From: Lytechinus variegatus
Taxonomy: Eukaryota > Echinodermata > Echinoidea > Temnopleuroida > Toxopneustidae
Reading direction: 5' to 3'
Assembly: GCF_018143015.1 (NCBI RefSeq)
Contig: NC_054743.1
Span: 33,505,934 to 33,569,933, forward strand
Length of the DNA: 64,000 nucleotides
The notes under the pieces were generated by a model. The model was not told where the DNA came from, did not search any database, and saw only the letters and a list, made by a program, of their open reading frames with translations. Below, piece by piece: positions 49,409-61,200 of the stretch (position 1 is its first letter; each line of letters opens with the position of its first letter). The position numbers and the translations under genes were made by a program.

Positions 49409-51943
49409 CAGTGGCGTAACAGGGGTCGGTGGCCAAGGGGGGGGGGGGCAAGAGCCAAAAAGAACCGGTCATATCATGGTATGAAAAAGATTTTTATGCT
49501 GATTGTGCCCCGAGCATTAGGGCGAAACTCAATGCGTGATAAGTACCCCCCCCAACAAAAAAAAGAGGGGGCACAGCATGGCGCGCGCAGCAAAAAGTTG
49601 CTTAATACAAGTCCGAGAGAGCGCGAAGCGATTGAGAAAAAAGTATTTTCATAAAAATCTAACTTTGAGATTGATTTTGACATGGTATTGAAATAAAATA
49701 TCTTACATCTTCCTTTCCTTTTCTTTCATCTTTTCTTTTATGTTCTCGGTTGTAGAACTTTTGGGGGCCAGTGCTATGCGGATCGGGTCCGGGGCAATGG
49801 CGGCCCCAGGAGTTTTAACCTTGAGATGCAAAAGAATATTTGGGGGCGAGTCAACACACGAATATTTTGCCTATTTCTCAAAATCGAGTAAGGAGCGCGA
49901 GCTATTTTTTTTACGTAGACCCTAATGACTTAAAAAGGGATCTGTTAAGGACTAGAAGTTTGCATTGGATCATGAAGACGATATCTCACCAAATAAATAA
50001 TGCGAGCGCGAAACGCTAGCTGAAAATTGTTAACACCCTGAGATGATCGATAACTGGACGTTCTATAAGCACTTTTTGTAATCATGAACTGGATGGCTAT
50101 ATATCTAATTTAACATTAGATGCAAGCACGTAGCGCGAGCTGATTTTTTTAAATGAAAATTATGAATAGGCAGGATGCGTATCTCTCTAAAACGAATAAT
50201 TAAAACTGTAATCGCGAGAAGCATACTGACTTGAACAATGTATTTCTAAGCCCCATGAACAGATAATTTATACTTATCTCAGTCAACAGCTATAATACTG
50301 CGAGCATGTATAGCGCGGGCGGCTGAAAGATTTATGTGAGTGACAAAAATTATTGGGAGCTAACAGTGAATGGATGAGAAAATTTTCAAAATTTAAGGAA
50401 CGAAAAAGCTGTTTTGGAGCACTTCACAGCAGCTGCTTTAGTAGACTGCTCATGACAACATTTACTATACATTTTTTTTTCTTCAAAATTTCGGGGGTGG
50501 GGCCAAATCACTGGGGGCAAATGCCCCCTTGCCTCCCCCTTCGTGCCGCCACTGGTCTGGGGCGGAGTCCCCGGAACGTCGTGATATTTTTAAACAATGC
50601 AGATGGCCACTGTTTTATCAAACCGCGGGTACATACAAAACACATAACTTCAACGCGGCAGTTGAGGATAATAAACCAAATATTTTGAGGCAGCACAACA
50701 TAGCAAATGTGGAAATATTTATAAAAGTCGCCAGCAGCGAGCGAAGCGAGCCAGAAAACAGATTGGCCTTTGAAAAATGATTTTGAAATAAAATTCTACT
50801 TATGTGATAATAGCTTTGGAAATTTATCCAAAGTAAACAAGCTTTTTATGGTTAATCTAGCCAGTGCAAAGCTTCACTTATCTAGGTTAGGACATAATAT
50901 CGGGGGATATAACTAGCCCTTGGCTAACCCTACTTTGGCTAAGGATTTTTCCCGGGATTTTTGTCCTGATTGCGACCATTATTGCATAAAATTTAGCAAG
51001 CTTATATATAATAGACTCCATCCACCTTTCTTTCTGTTCTTTATGTGTTCCAATCCTCGGCAACCCGATCGTGTTATTAATTTCTCCTCTTATTTTTCTC
51101 GTCCCTTTTCTCTATATATAAGTTATGATTTTCCAATAAGCCAGTTCAAGGTTAGCTCATAATCAACTATTCTCAAATGACCTTTGTGATCATTAGGATA
51201 AGCACTATCATTTTCAAATGTAGATGTTGCGTAAGCTTTACCAGTAGAATATTCAAATTCTAAGAACAAAAGGCATTGTATAGACCAGGTGACTAGAATA
51301 GTATAGGCCTACATCAGGGATAAAGTTTGGAAATCTGTTTTATTGTCTGCCTTTGGTACATTTGACTATTGTTTAGGCTACTGTTAAATACCAGTAATTA
51401 TGAAGGCTCTATCTTCAGCTTGGATGGAATATTTTGAAATACATGAATAATCATCAAATCACAAATGCCTATGTCAGTGAATTTGAAAGCCACCTTCATG
51501 GTTTTCTCCATTTTCTGCTCGTGCGCAGTTTAACCGTGAACAGGCTTATTGGTTCTTCATATCGCGTTTCTTTCTGCCTCTTTCTCCCATTTCCCCGCCA
51601 TTCTTGCCCGTGCCATTGATGAGTCATATCTTTTGATTTTATAGGCATATCTCTCTCTTGCTAATCATGCTAACGTGTTAGTATTTCAGGATATTTATAC
51701 TTCCTCACGTGTTCTTCTTTCCTTCCTTTTCCCTATTTATGTTCTTCCTTTCTTTCCCTTTCCTTTTTCCCTTTCCTTCTTCCCTTTCCTCTTCTATCTT
51801 TCAGTTTAATTCCCTTTCCATTTCTCTCCCTCTCCCTTTTCTCTTTTTCCCCACTTTTTTTTATTTTAATTTTCCCGGTGAAATCCGCTGGGGGGGGGGG
51901 GGGCAGCTTGCATGCCCCCGCCCCCCCGCCTGTTACGCCACTG
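49409..51943. mobile_element. hAT-like transposon, 2.5 kb, non-autonomous
   Basis: The perfect 15-bp terminal inverted repeat CAGTGGCGTAACAGG and its inverse is bounded by 8-bp flanks ATCTGTAT and ATGTGTAT (7 of 8 match). CAGTGGCG-type ends with 8-bp duplication fit the hAT superfamily. The interior has words such as 'gcgagcgaagcgagcc' and a T/C-rich tract near 51,700-51,860, but no transposase frame. Confidence 0.7.
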
Positions 51944-51999
51944 ATGTGTATAAGAATGAAGAAAGATGAACCCCGCCCGCATCACCGTGGTAATCATTA

Positions 52000-52302
52000 G
52001 GGGCCGATTGCACGAAAGGGTATTTGCAAGGACCGTCTTTCGTCTCGCCCATCTTTTATGATGCGCCATGTGAAACGCATTTTAAATAAATCATCTGCAA
52101 ACATATTTCATTCGTCCATTAAAATAAACAAAATATTTGTTTATAAAATGATGTGATATATCATAAAATTTGATTTAAAAGCAACCTAAGGAATTTAATT
52201 CTTTATCATAAATTTCAGAAATACCCCGCTTATAGCGTATCATAAAAGATGGGCGACACGAAAGACGGTCCTTGGAAAGACCATTTCGTGCAATCGGCCC
52301 CT
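52000..52302. mobile_element. MITE with ~70-bp inverted repeats
   Basis: The left arm (GGGGCCGATTGCACGAAAGG, then CAAGGACCGTCTTTCGTCTC, GCCCATCTTTTATGAT) is matched by an inverted right arm with about seven differences, around a ~160-bp AT-rich core. Confidence 0.8.
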
Positions 52303-53139
52303 GGGTTCAATTCCCGGCACGGATCTTGACCAACTAAGGTATTCTTGGTCTTTTATCTTGCATCAAATAATGAAAATTAAAATTTTATCTTGCATCAAAT
52401 AAATTAAAATGAAAATTTTATTGTGTTAAAAAAAGTTTCAGGGGATTCCCCCATTATAATAACGTACACGTACATTCGTACCGTACTTCCGGGCATGCGA
52501 GGTGAAGTTTGACCTGAGCCTGAAGTGAAAACAGCACTGAAAGTTCCATGAAACGTGTCGGTTTGTAGACAAAACTAATTGTAAGATCTGAGGGTCGAGT
52601 TATTGAAGTCAATACTACTTGAATCGTTAAATTCACCTCTTAATTGACATTCACAGCGGCCTGTGTTGGCCACAAATGTGCAGTGTCGTTGATCGTTGGA
52701 GTCAGTAACCTGAGTCAGTAATCAGCGGAACAGCCGACCAGAAAGGGCCTGAACCTTCAGGACAGAGGGGGAGTCAGAGACTGGTACTTCTGAGTAAAGA
52801 AAGCTTCGTGGCGTGTCGCGTCGATCGTAAGTTGCGATTTCCTGTGAGTGTCTCACTCTCAGACTCAAGTTCTCAACTTCTCTTCTTTTATATCAATCTC
52901 TGTTATTTAGATTTGCTTTACTTTAAAAATCAATTTCCCTTGGCTTTGATGGGCATGAGAGAAAGAAAGAAAGAATGAAAGAAAGAAAGAAAGAGAAAGA
53001 AAGAAAGAAAAAAAAAACAAGGGACATCGCACATGACAACAATAAAAATGTTAATCTAGATGGCAGTGGTAGAAAAGTTGGAATTTTTTTCATTTTCATA
53101 GAAACCTTGCTTTATATAGAACATATATCTTGACCCAGA

Positions 53140-53392
53140 GGCCCATATGTGAAAGTCAGTTTTAATTTAATTGTGTGGATTAATTAGATCTAGATGTGGA
53201 TAGCCAATTGTGAAATAAATCTCACAGCTCATGTTCAAAATACATGCTCAAATGAAATTCTGTAAGTAGTAGCTATAACAGTTTTCTCACTCATCAAAAC
53301 AATTTATCAATTTCTAAAATACATTTTCGGCTTCCAATAATTTTAGCCCGGAGATAGACCTGACTTAATTTAATGCGGTCTTCAGAATTTAT
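53140..53392. mobile_element. Diverged third copy of the GGCCC-ended MITE
   Basis: The phrase order 'aggcccatatgtgaaagtca', 'tggatagccaattgt', 'ggcttccaataattttagc' and 'gcggtcttcagaatttatgg' follows the copies at 32,208 and 62,570 with many changes. Confidence 0.5.
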
Positions 53393-53799
53393 GGTTGAAT
53401 GCAGGGGTGGATCCAAATTTTTCGGAGGAAAATTTTGACAAGCCCCAAAAAAAGTTTTTCAAGTTTCAACCACCAATATTTTGGACCCGCAAAATAAAAA
53501 AAGGTCTTCACTTTCAAAGGGGGGGGGGGGATGCATCTCGGTTTCAATGGCAATTTTGCATTACAAATTTCAATTTTTCTTCTCAAAAGGGGGGGAGGCA
53601 CGTGTCTCCTGTGGCCCCCCCCCCCCGCCTGGTTGATTGGTTGAATAAGTGTGAGTAGTATATTAGTAGTACACTATCCCTAATTGTTTTAGTTGTCAAA
53701 AAAAGTACAAACCAGCGAGGTTAATTTGCTCCAAAACCACCCAAAAGCCTATAACTATCAAAATAAAGATGATAATATAGGACATATATAGTGCATGTA

Positions 53800-54580
53800 T
53801 TTACCTTGTTAGGCGCTAAAGGCACTCCTATATTACCCCAGTTAAGCTACATGTAGTCTACCGATTCCAGTGGTCACTGCTTTTTGAGGAATTACTTCCT
53901 GCCGGGGTCCGGACAGCCCGACCACCAGACAGCCCGACCCGCTTCCCTGGACAACTCGTCCCGGTCGAGTTGTCCAGGGTTGGCTCTGAATCGGACAACT
54001 CGACCACTTGAATTCTTCTTCAAAATTTCATTAAATAAAATTTCAAACTTTACTTCGAAAGTATTTTCCCGCATAATCCATGTTTCTTCAATATATTCTC
54101 GACAGAAAAATTGACATTTCAGTGCATTTTGAGCTATTTTGAAAGAAAATATAGCGAGTTCCCTTTCAAAATAGCTCAAAATGCACTGAAATGTCAATTT
54201 TTCTGTCGAAAATATATTGAAGAAACATGGATTATGCCGGAAAATACTTTTGAAATAAAGTTTGAAATTTTATTTAATGAAATTTTGAAGAAGAATTCAA
54301 GTGGTCGAGTTGTCCGATTCAGAGCCAACCCTGGACAACTCGACCGGGACGAGTTGTCCAGGGCAGCGGGTCGGGCTGTCCAGGGTCGGGCTGTCCGGTG
54401 GTCGGGCTGTCCCGGAACCGTAATTACCCATTTACCTGAACCAGAGTTGAGTGCAGCACAATGTGGGGGTAAATTTCTTGCTGAAGGAAAACATGCCATG
54501 GCGGGGAATCGAACCAACATCCCTTAGCTTGAAAGATGATAGTCTTAACTACTAGACCATGACACCGACACCCCCCATAT
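53800..54580 (-). mobile_element. SINE interrupted by a foldback element
   Basis: SINE sequence on the minus strand is visible at about 53,800-53,892 (tail end) and 54,421-54,580 (body and tRNA-like head, including 'gcagcacaatgtggg' and 'gaatcgaacca'). The break falls at the 'cctgccgg' position of the SINE. Confidence 0.65.
53893..54420. mobile_element. Long palindromic foldback element
   Basis: Arms 53,893-54,145 and 54,163-54,420 are almost perfect reverse complements (about 250 bp each) around a 17-nt loop. The outer 100 bp is made of smaller repeats: GGACAGCCCGACC several times, and CCTGGACAACTCG...CGAGTTGTCCAGG, itself a hairpin. The inner 150 bp is AT-rich. Both arms give the same ~100-codon open frame, which is a by-product of the symmetry. 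A clear target duplication was not found. Confidence 0.85.
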
Positions 54581-55254
54581 TAAAGTACAGTGTAAGTAAC
54601 CTGCTTGCTCAGTCAACGAAGAGGGCGGAGCACAGAGCTAGCCTGCGTACATGTATGCTGAATTAACCCAAGACAAAATGGAACAGCAAAAAAAATAAAT
54701 ACATACTGCCGAGTAGATGCATGCTTTTAGAGTCTATGGGAATATCAATTTTTTTTTAAAATCTTATTTCTCTCTCATAGTCATATCAAGTTTTTGTACA
54801 TGAGGCAGAGCCTGAAAATATGGTGCAGGTTAGACCAAAATTGTTCTGTCTCTCAGTTAGAAGTGAGTTTTTCTGGTAGTCTTATTTGAGTTGGTCACTG
54901 CTCTCACGTTTGTAAACTTGATCACTGTAGTGAATGGCCTCTATGTACAATGTACCTGTGAGGTCACATTGTAAAATTTCAAAAATGATCTGTTTGAATT
55001 GGGAAATATAATGGAATACATCCATGCATATTAATAATAATAATAATAGGCATACCATCTATCTCTAATAAACCATTCTGAGGCATACTATTATAATTAC
55101 ACCAGCTTAAGCTTTAGCAACTGTTTCAGCATTGTACATACAAGGAAATATTTTTGTTGGGCATCTATCACAAACATTGATAACTATTATATTATTTCAA
55201 TAATTCAATTCTTCTTACAGGAATTTTAGGTGATCTTTGGTGGTCTTCTCAGCA

Positions 55255-58200
55255 ATGATCCTTCAGCGAGTTTTGTATTCACTTGCCCTGGTGGGAATAT
55301 TTCATTTGGTCACGGGGAGGCGCTCTTCTACCGGGAGCAGTAAAGTAGATTCTTCTGATCCAGCTGAACTGTGGCCTGGACACCTTGAACCGTTAGGAGC
55401 AAAGGCTGTCCAAAGAGCTATACCTGTTATAGAAGGTATTACGAATACAAAGTAGTAATGGTTGGATAGTACTTAGTAAGTTAATACTTATCATTGGTAA
55501 AGTGTACTAATTAATAGTGGTGGTGGTAGTAGTAGAAGTGGTAGTAGTAAGTAGTAGTAGTAGTAAACCAAATTAACTACAAACAACATTAAAATGTCTT
55601 TCAAACAAAGACCAACTTCATCTGCAATCACACGCTTGAACACACATGCACACATACAAACCCTGACAATGTTACATATTTCAATCAAAAAAATTCTACA
55701 TACATGTACTGAAAAATTAAAAATCAGTATGATCTTGAATGAAAATTGAATCATTGAGTGAACACTATCCCACTGCAAATAGTAAGACATTATTGATGTT
55801 TTTTTATTAACAGGTTTCCTGTCTCCGAAGACATTCTATGTGGACCATGTCTTGGGATCATTGCCAGTGGTCTTCCGGAACGGGGCCAAACTATCTCCTG
55901 CCTTCAAGTCCTGGTCCGACACTAACCTGAGACTCAGACCAGAGGCCGAGACGACCATCATTGATGTGGAGATAAGGAAGAAAGAGGATCGGAAGCAGCC
56001 TACCCAACGGATGAAGTTTACGGAGTTCCTGGAGCGGTATCAGACAGAGGATGAGTATATGGTGGATACATTGCCCAAGTTCCTCAGGTGAGGGGTAGAC
56101 TGAAGTAGGCTTATCATTCTTTATATAAAAAATGTGAATCCAGGGACTAAGTTTTATAATTGTGAGGGGAGCAATAAAAAGCTCTCCTAAAACTTTTAAG
56201 GGGAGCATTAGGGGAGCACTACAAAGAAGCTCTTTGACATACAAGGGGAGCTCTCTTGTCCGATTTCAAAATGGATGGAGGAATGTACACTAAGTTACAA
56301 CCAAAGGAGACAAACAATCAGATATAGATCTATGCAATATTTATCTCATTGAACTTTTTAATGTCATTCTTGCATGTGTGTTATTGCTTGAAATAAAATT
56401 GTGTGTTATTTACAAAACCTTGACAGAGAATGAGGTTTTCAAGGTGGACTCTTAACAGTTTGATCATTGACTGACACTCTTGTTGATAAGCAATCGCTGC
56501 AGCGAGTGATAAATCGCTCTACCAAAGATGGATTAATGAGAGCGGTAGCACATGATCACTCTCACTCCCCTTAAAACTGATTCCCTGCGAATCAACCCAC
56601 CCCAACCTTTTTAAAAACTGTGAATCAGATAAATTTCACACTGATACGGTGGCTGGTGACAGAGAAAACATGCATTAAACAAACAAACAGATGGATAGAT
56701 GCATACATTAGATTGGCCTAAGTAAAATAAGGATGATGTTTGCCACAGATGGAATTTGGTATTGTAATGTAGTATACTCTATTGCATTTCTCTGTATATT
56801 GTGAATAGAGAGAAGCCGTTGGTTTTTTTTTCTAGTACCTTCTTGATAATTCTTCAGTTGAATAAAATAAATTTTGTAGTAATGATGTTATCAAAGGTAA
56901 AATGCAAGTCATAGTAAGTAGACACATAAGTAAGTTGAGCCAGATATTTTACTGTTAGCCTAGACTTTTATATGATCATTTGCTTGTAGTCTATGTGAAT
57001 CAACATTTCACACAAATAGATTTGTTCATGGCAAAGTTGGAAAAAATCTTTCAAGTAATAGTAGCATTAGCCAGAGCTATTTTGGAATGGTTTCAGCATT
57101 GTTTGAGTATTTTGAGTATTTGTCCCACATTGTAACTTGATGTTGTTGAAACCATTTCTTTTTATAATTTTTGCAGGAAAGATGTTGTTATTCCTCCACC
57201 TCTGGTTTGTGATGAAATACTACAAAGAATATCAGATGTGGTGAGATTATGTATATTTGAATTTCTAAATTGTAGGTCAATCTTCTATAAGTCAAATAAT
57301 GATAATAATAGGCATTTGTATAGCACCATTTATCTAGAAACGATATATTCCAAGGTGCATTGTTATTATTATTATTACCCCGGCTTTAGCTTGAGCTGCC
57401 TTTCAGCGCTAGCGCATTCAAGGAATTAATCCTGCCGGGTACCAATTCACCTCACCTGGGTCAAGTGCAGCACAATGTGGATAAATTTCTTGCTGAAGGA
57501 AAACGCGTCATGGCTAGGATTCAAACCCACGACCCTCTGTTAGAAAGGCGAGAGTCAGAACCACCAGATCACGACGTGCCCCTGAGTCAGAGCAATTTTT
57601 CAGACCAGGGGCCTGTTTCATTAAGATTCACAACTATTGTATATTTGCTGTTATCATAACTTGCATCATATACTTGATTTTATTGGCTGCTTTAGAGATT
57701 TCCATTCCTTAGAACTGAATTAAACAGACTCTCCTATGTATTTTAGTCCTTCCAAATTGCAATTGTATTGCATCCTTACAGTTGAAGTCCCCTCTTAATG
57801 TTTATGAAATTATTACGTTTACTAGTTGCAGTGTGTTGCAGCCTTCTGGAATAGTGTGCAGAGAGTAGATCACATGAAACAAGTTTTTTTGTGTGCTTTC
57901 ACATTTTATTGATTCAGATTTTAATAATTTGAAGAAAAAATATTTAAAAATTGTACTGCACAATTTTCTAGATTGATCTACTCCACTGCTCATGACAATG
58001 AATACTTAGAAAGTACAAACTAGAGTAAACAACAAATCATGAGATAAAATGAACATATAATTAAGTTAACATTTGTTGAATATTACTTAGCTTAATATAT
58101 TTGAGCCATTCTTGACATAGATTGGTAAGTTGGTCCACAATTCCCATTCACCTTTATTTGGTTGTATCCCCCTCCTCCTCATCTTCTCATCCTTATCTCC

Positions 58201-61200
58201 TCTCATCCCTTCACTCCCCTTTCTCCTCTTTCACCCACCATCTCAATTGTCCTTCTCCCCTCCTCCTCTCCATCTGCTCCTCCTGCTCTTGCTCCTGCTT
58301 TCCTTCTCCTGCTCTTCCTCCTCCTGCTCTTCCTCTTCCTGCTCTTCCTATTCCTCCTACTCCTGCTTTTCCTCCTCTTCCTCCTCCTGCTTTTCCTCCT
58401 CTTCCTCCTCCTGCTTTTACTCCTCTTCCTCCTGCTTTTACTCCTCTTCCTCCTGCTTTTCCTCCTCTTCCTCCTGCTTTTCCTCCTCTTCCTCCTGCTT
58501 TTACTCCTCTTCCTCCTGCTTTTCCTCCTCTTCCTCCTGCTTTTCCTCCTCTTCCTCCTGCTTTTCCTCCTCTTCCTCCTCCTGCTTTTCCTCCTCTTCC
58601 TCCTGCTTTTCCTCCTCTTTCTCCTCCTGCTATTTCCTCCTCCCCCTCCATTTTCAATACCCATTTTCCTGCTCCTCTGTCACCCTTCCTTCCTCCCCTC
58701 CTCACCTCCCTCCTTCATCTCCTTCTCCCCCTCCTGATTATACAGGTTATGTGGTTCAGCAGCGGTGGTACCAAGTCTCATCTTCACAATGACGATACAG
58801 ACAACATCAACTGCCTATTCAGTGGTCAGAAAGATATCCTCTTCCTTAACTACACACAGTATCGCCATCAGGTAGGCCTATATTACTTGTCTGTTCGAGA
58901 CCACATTCTATGATTTTGGCTGTACTTCTTTTAATGCAGATTGCCAGAAATCATAAAATATATCAAAAGAAGGAGAAAAAGAACTTTAAACTAGTGTGTC
59001 CCTTTTCATTACATCAGAATATTTTCTACAAAGCTTGAAATGTTTTGAAGGAAAATAATCACTAAAATCCATAATTTGGTGATGAAATTGAAATGTAATA
59101 ATGTGGTATATATGTTCCATTCGTATAGCGCAGCTACTATAATTGCATATACTCTACTGTGCTTGATACTTGGTATCATATTATTATCCCGGCTGTAGCT
59201 GAGCCGCTGTTTAGGCACTAAGCATTCAAAGAATAAATCCTACCGCACACCCATTCACACCTGGGTCGAGTGCAGCACAATGTGGGTAAATTTCTTGCTG
59301 AAGGAAGACAAGCCATGGCTGGGATTCGAACCCACGTCCAGGCTTGAAAGACAAGAGACACAACCACTAGACCATGACACCCCCTAGACCACGACACCCC
59401 CACAAGGTTCTGCGTACCTTGTTCAAGTTTTTATATACTTTTGCATTTATTCTGTAACTTCTGTTTCTGTTTTTTCTTTGTCTATATTTTGCATATAGAT
59501 ATTGTACTGTTTTTGTTTATGCTTGAGAAACATAAATTAGTACCGGTAAACAGAACTTAACTTTTCGCATTGAATATGTAATGTTTTTTCTATGCAGTTT
59601 CACTTTGATCATCCTGATGGAAGTTATTCCAGTGTTGATGTGGACAGCGTAGACATGATCAAATATCCTGGATTGAGGAATGTTGAATTCTACAAAGCAA
59701 AACTATTTCCAGGTGATTGCATCTATATTCCTTATAAATGGTGAGTACCAGATCCCAACAAATCAGTAAATTGATATAATTGTGGAGAGCTAGGGGATAT
59801 AAATCTTAGCTGCTTTGCCCTATATACTTTATACTGTTATTCTTTTTATCGGTTAAAATAAAAGAAATTGTGGTTTCTGTCTTGCCTGCATAGCAGAGCC
59901 AGACTATACATGTAGATACATGTAGATGCCGCTTTTTTCCAACAGTGACAGTGGCGGCGACATGACCAAGGTCAGAGGTCACAAAGGGTCAATTAACTTT
60001 GGCCATGTTGGGGGTATTTGTGGATTAAACATAAGAGCAAATATGTATCCCTGAATGTTCTGTGCACGTTTAAGGTCACATGACCCAGGTCAAAGGTCAT
60101 TCAAGGTCAATGAGCTTTGGCCATGTTAGGGATATTGTTGAATTGACATCATAACTTAGAAAGTTTTTGGATCTAGTTCATGAAACATAGACATAAGGGT
60201 AATCAAGAATGACTGATTGTTTTGCACATGATCACGGTCAAAAGCCATTTTGGGTCAATGGATATAGTATCTTATTATCATATGAATTGTGGGTTGTTGT
60301 TTTGTTTTGTAAATAATTATTCAATAGATCTTTGTTTTTCAAAGCCAGCTCTGCTGTTATATTGAATCGCGTAATGCAGATGAGACTGCCAGAGGTGCTC
60401 CACTTGTTTATATGTTGCCCTACTAACAGATCTGGAGTGATCACGAAAATAATGACAATTTTACATCAATCACTTGCCACTGTTTATACATGTATCAGCC
60501 TATATTTTTTCCTACCTTCATACATACTTTTCTACCTGAAAAAAAAAAAATTACGGGTCAAAATAGTATTGAGCCTTTCCACTTGTCCATCTATTCCAAT
60601 TCCATGAATTTTGCCCTTTGACATTCTTCCCACTACCCAGGATTCATCAGGTGAACTCAATCGGCCGTAATATTGCGGTTAATGTTTGGTTTGACCATTC
60701 CTGTGAAACTGTCCCTAGTCCAGAGATCTGTGGACCCACTGACCGGAGGTTGACCATAGCGGATGTAGAGCTGGATGTCGAGAGACCTTTGGGATTTGAA
60801 GAAGACTTTGAAGAGGATCAACCTTCAGCAGTGTAAGAAATTGGAATCCAACCCAACAAAATTTAATTTTACTGAAACAAAAATCAGACATATGTACTTA
60901 GATCAAAGTTTTTACAGTATCGGAGAAACAATACAAAGGTTTGAATTTTTAAAATTTGTGATAAATTTTAACTAATTTTCTTAGTCCTTGTTCTATTTCT
61001 TTCACTATTCTGTTTTTTCCAATTTTTCTCCCCTCTCACACAATATTTTATGATTAAGGCTGGATTCCCCTTTGAGAATACCACATTTTAAAAGGAGACC
61101 TTGAAACAGAACCAGAAATGTAGAAAAGAAGTATGACTAGAACTGGCAGCTTACATATAGCTGTAAGGGTTCGAAACTGCTGAAGCATTCCTCACCTCAA

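Larger units (their letters stand above)
47616..55254. other. Intergenic region between the divergent SRCR and JmjC genes
   Basis: No gene is recognised. The region contains a complete SINE (48,746-49,055), a hAT-like element (49,409-51,943), a long-TIR MITE (52,000-52,302), a GAAA-rich run (about 52,960-53,015), a diverged copy of the GGCCC-ended MITE (about 53,140-53,392), and a SINE split by a foldback element (53,800-54,580). The JmjC 5'UTR may be spliced: an acceptor-like CTTCTTACAG ends at 55,220. Confidence 0.5.

Noticed and set aside
53892-54527. Two ~100-codon proteins with identical sequence on opposite strands
   Set aside because: They are the two arms of the foldback palindrome read outward; there is no family similarity or codon signal.
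58122-58913. 263-codon Pro-rich frame and overlapping Ser/Leu-rich frames
   Set aside because: They arise from the C/T minisatellite. Only 58,746-58,871 is real coding sequence, as JmjC exon 4.
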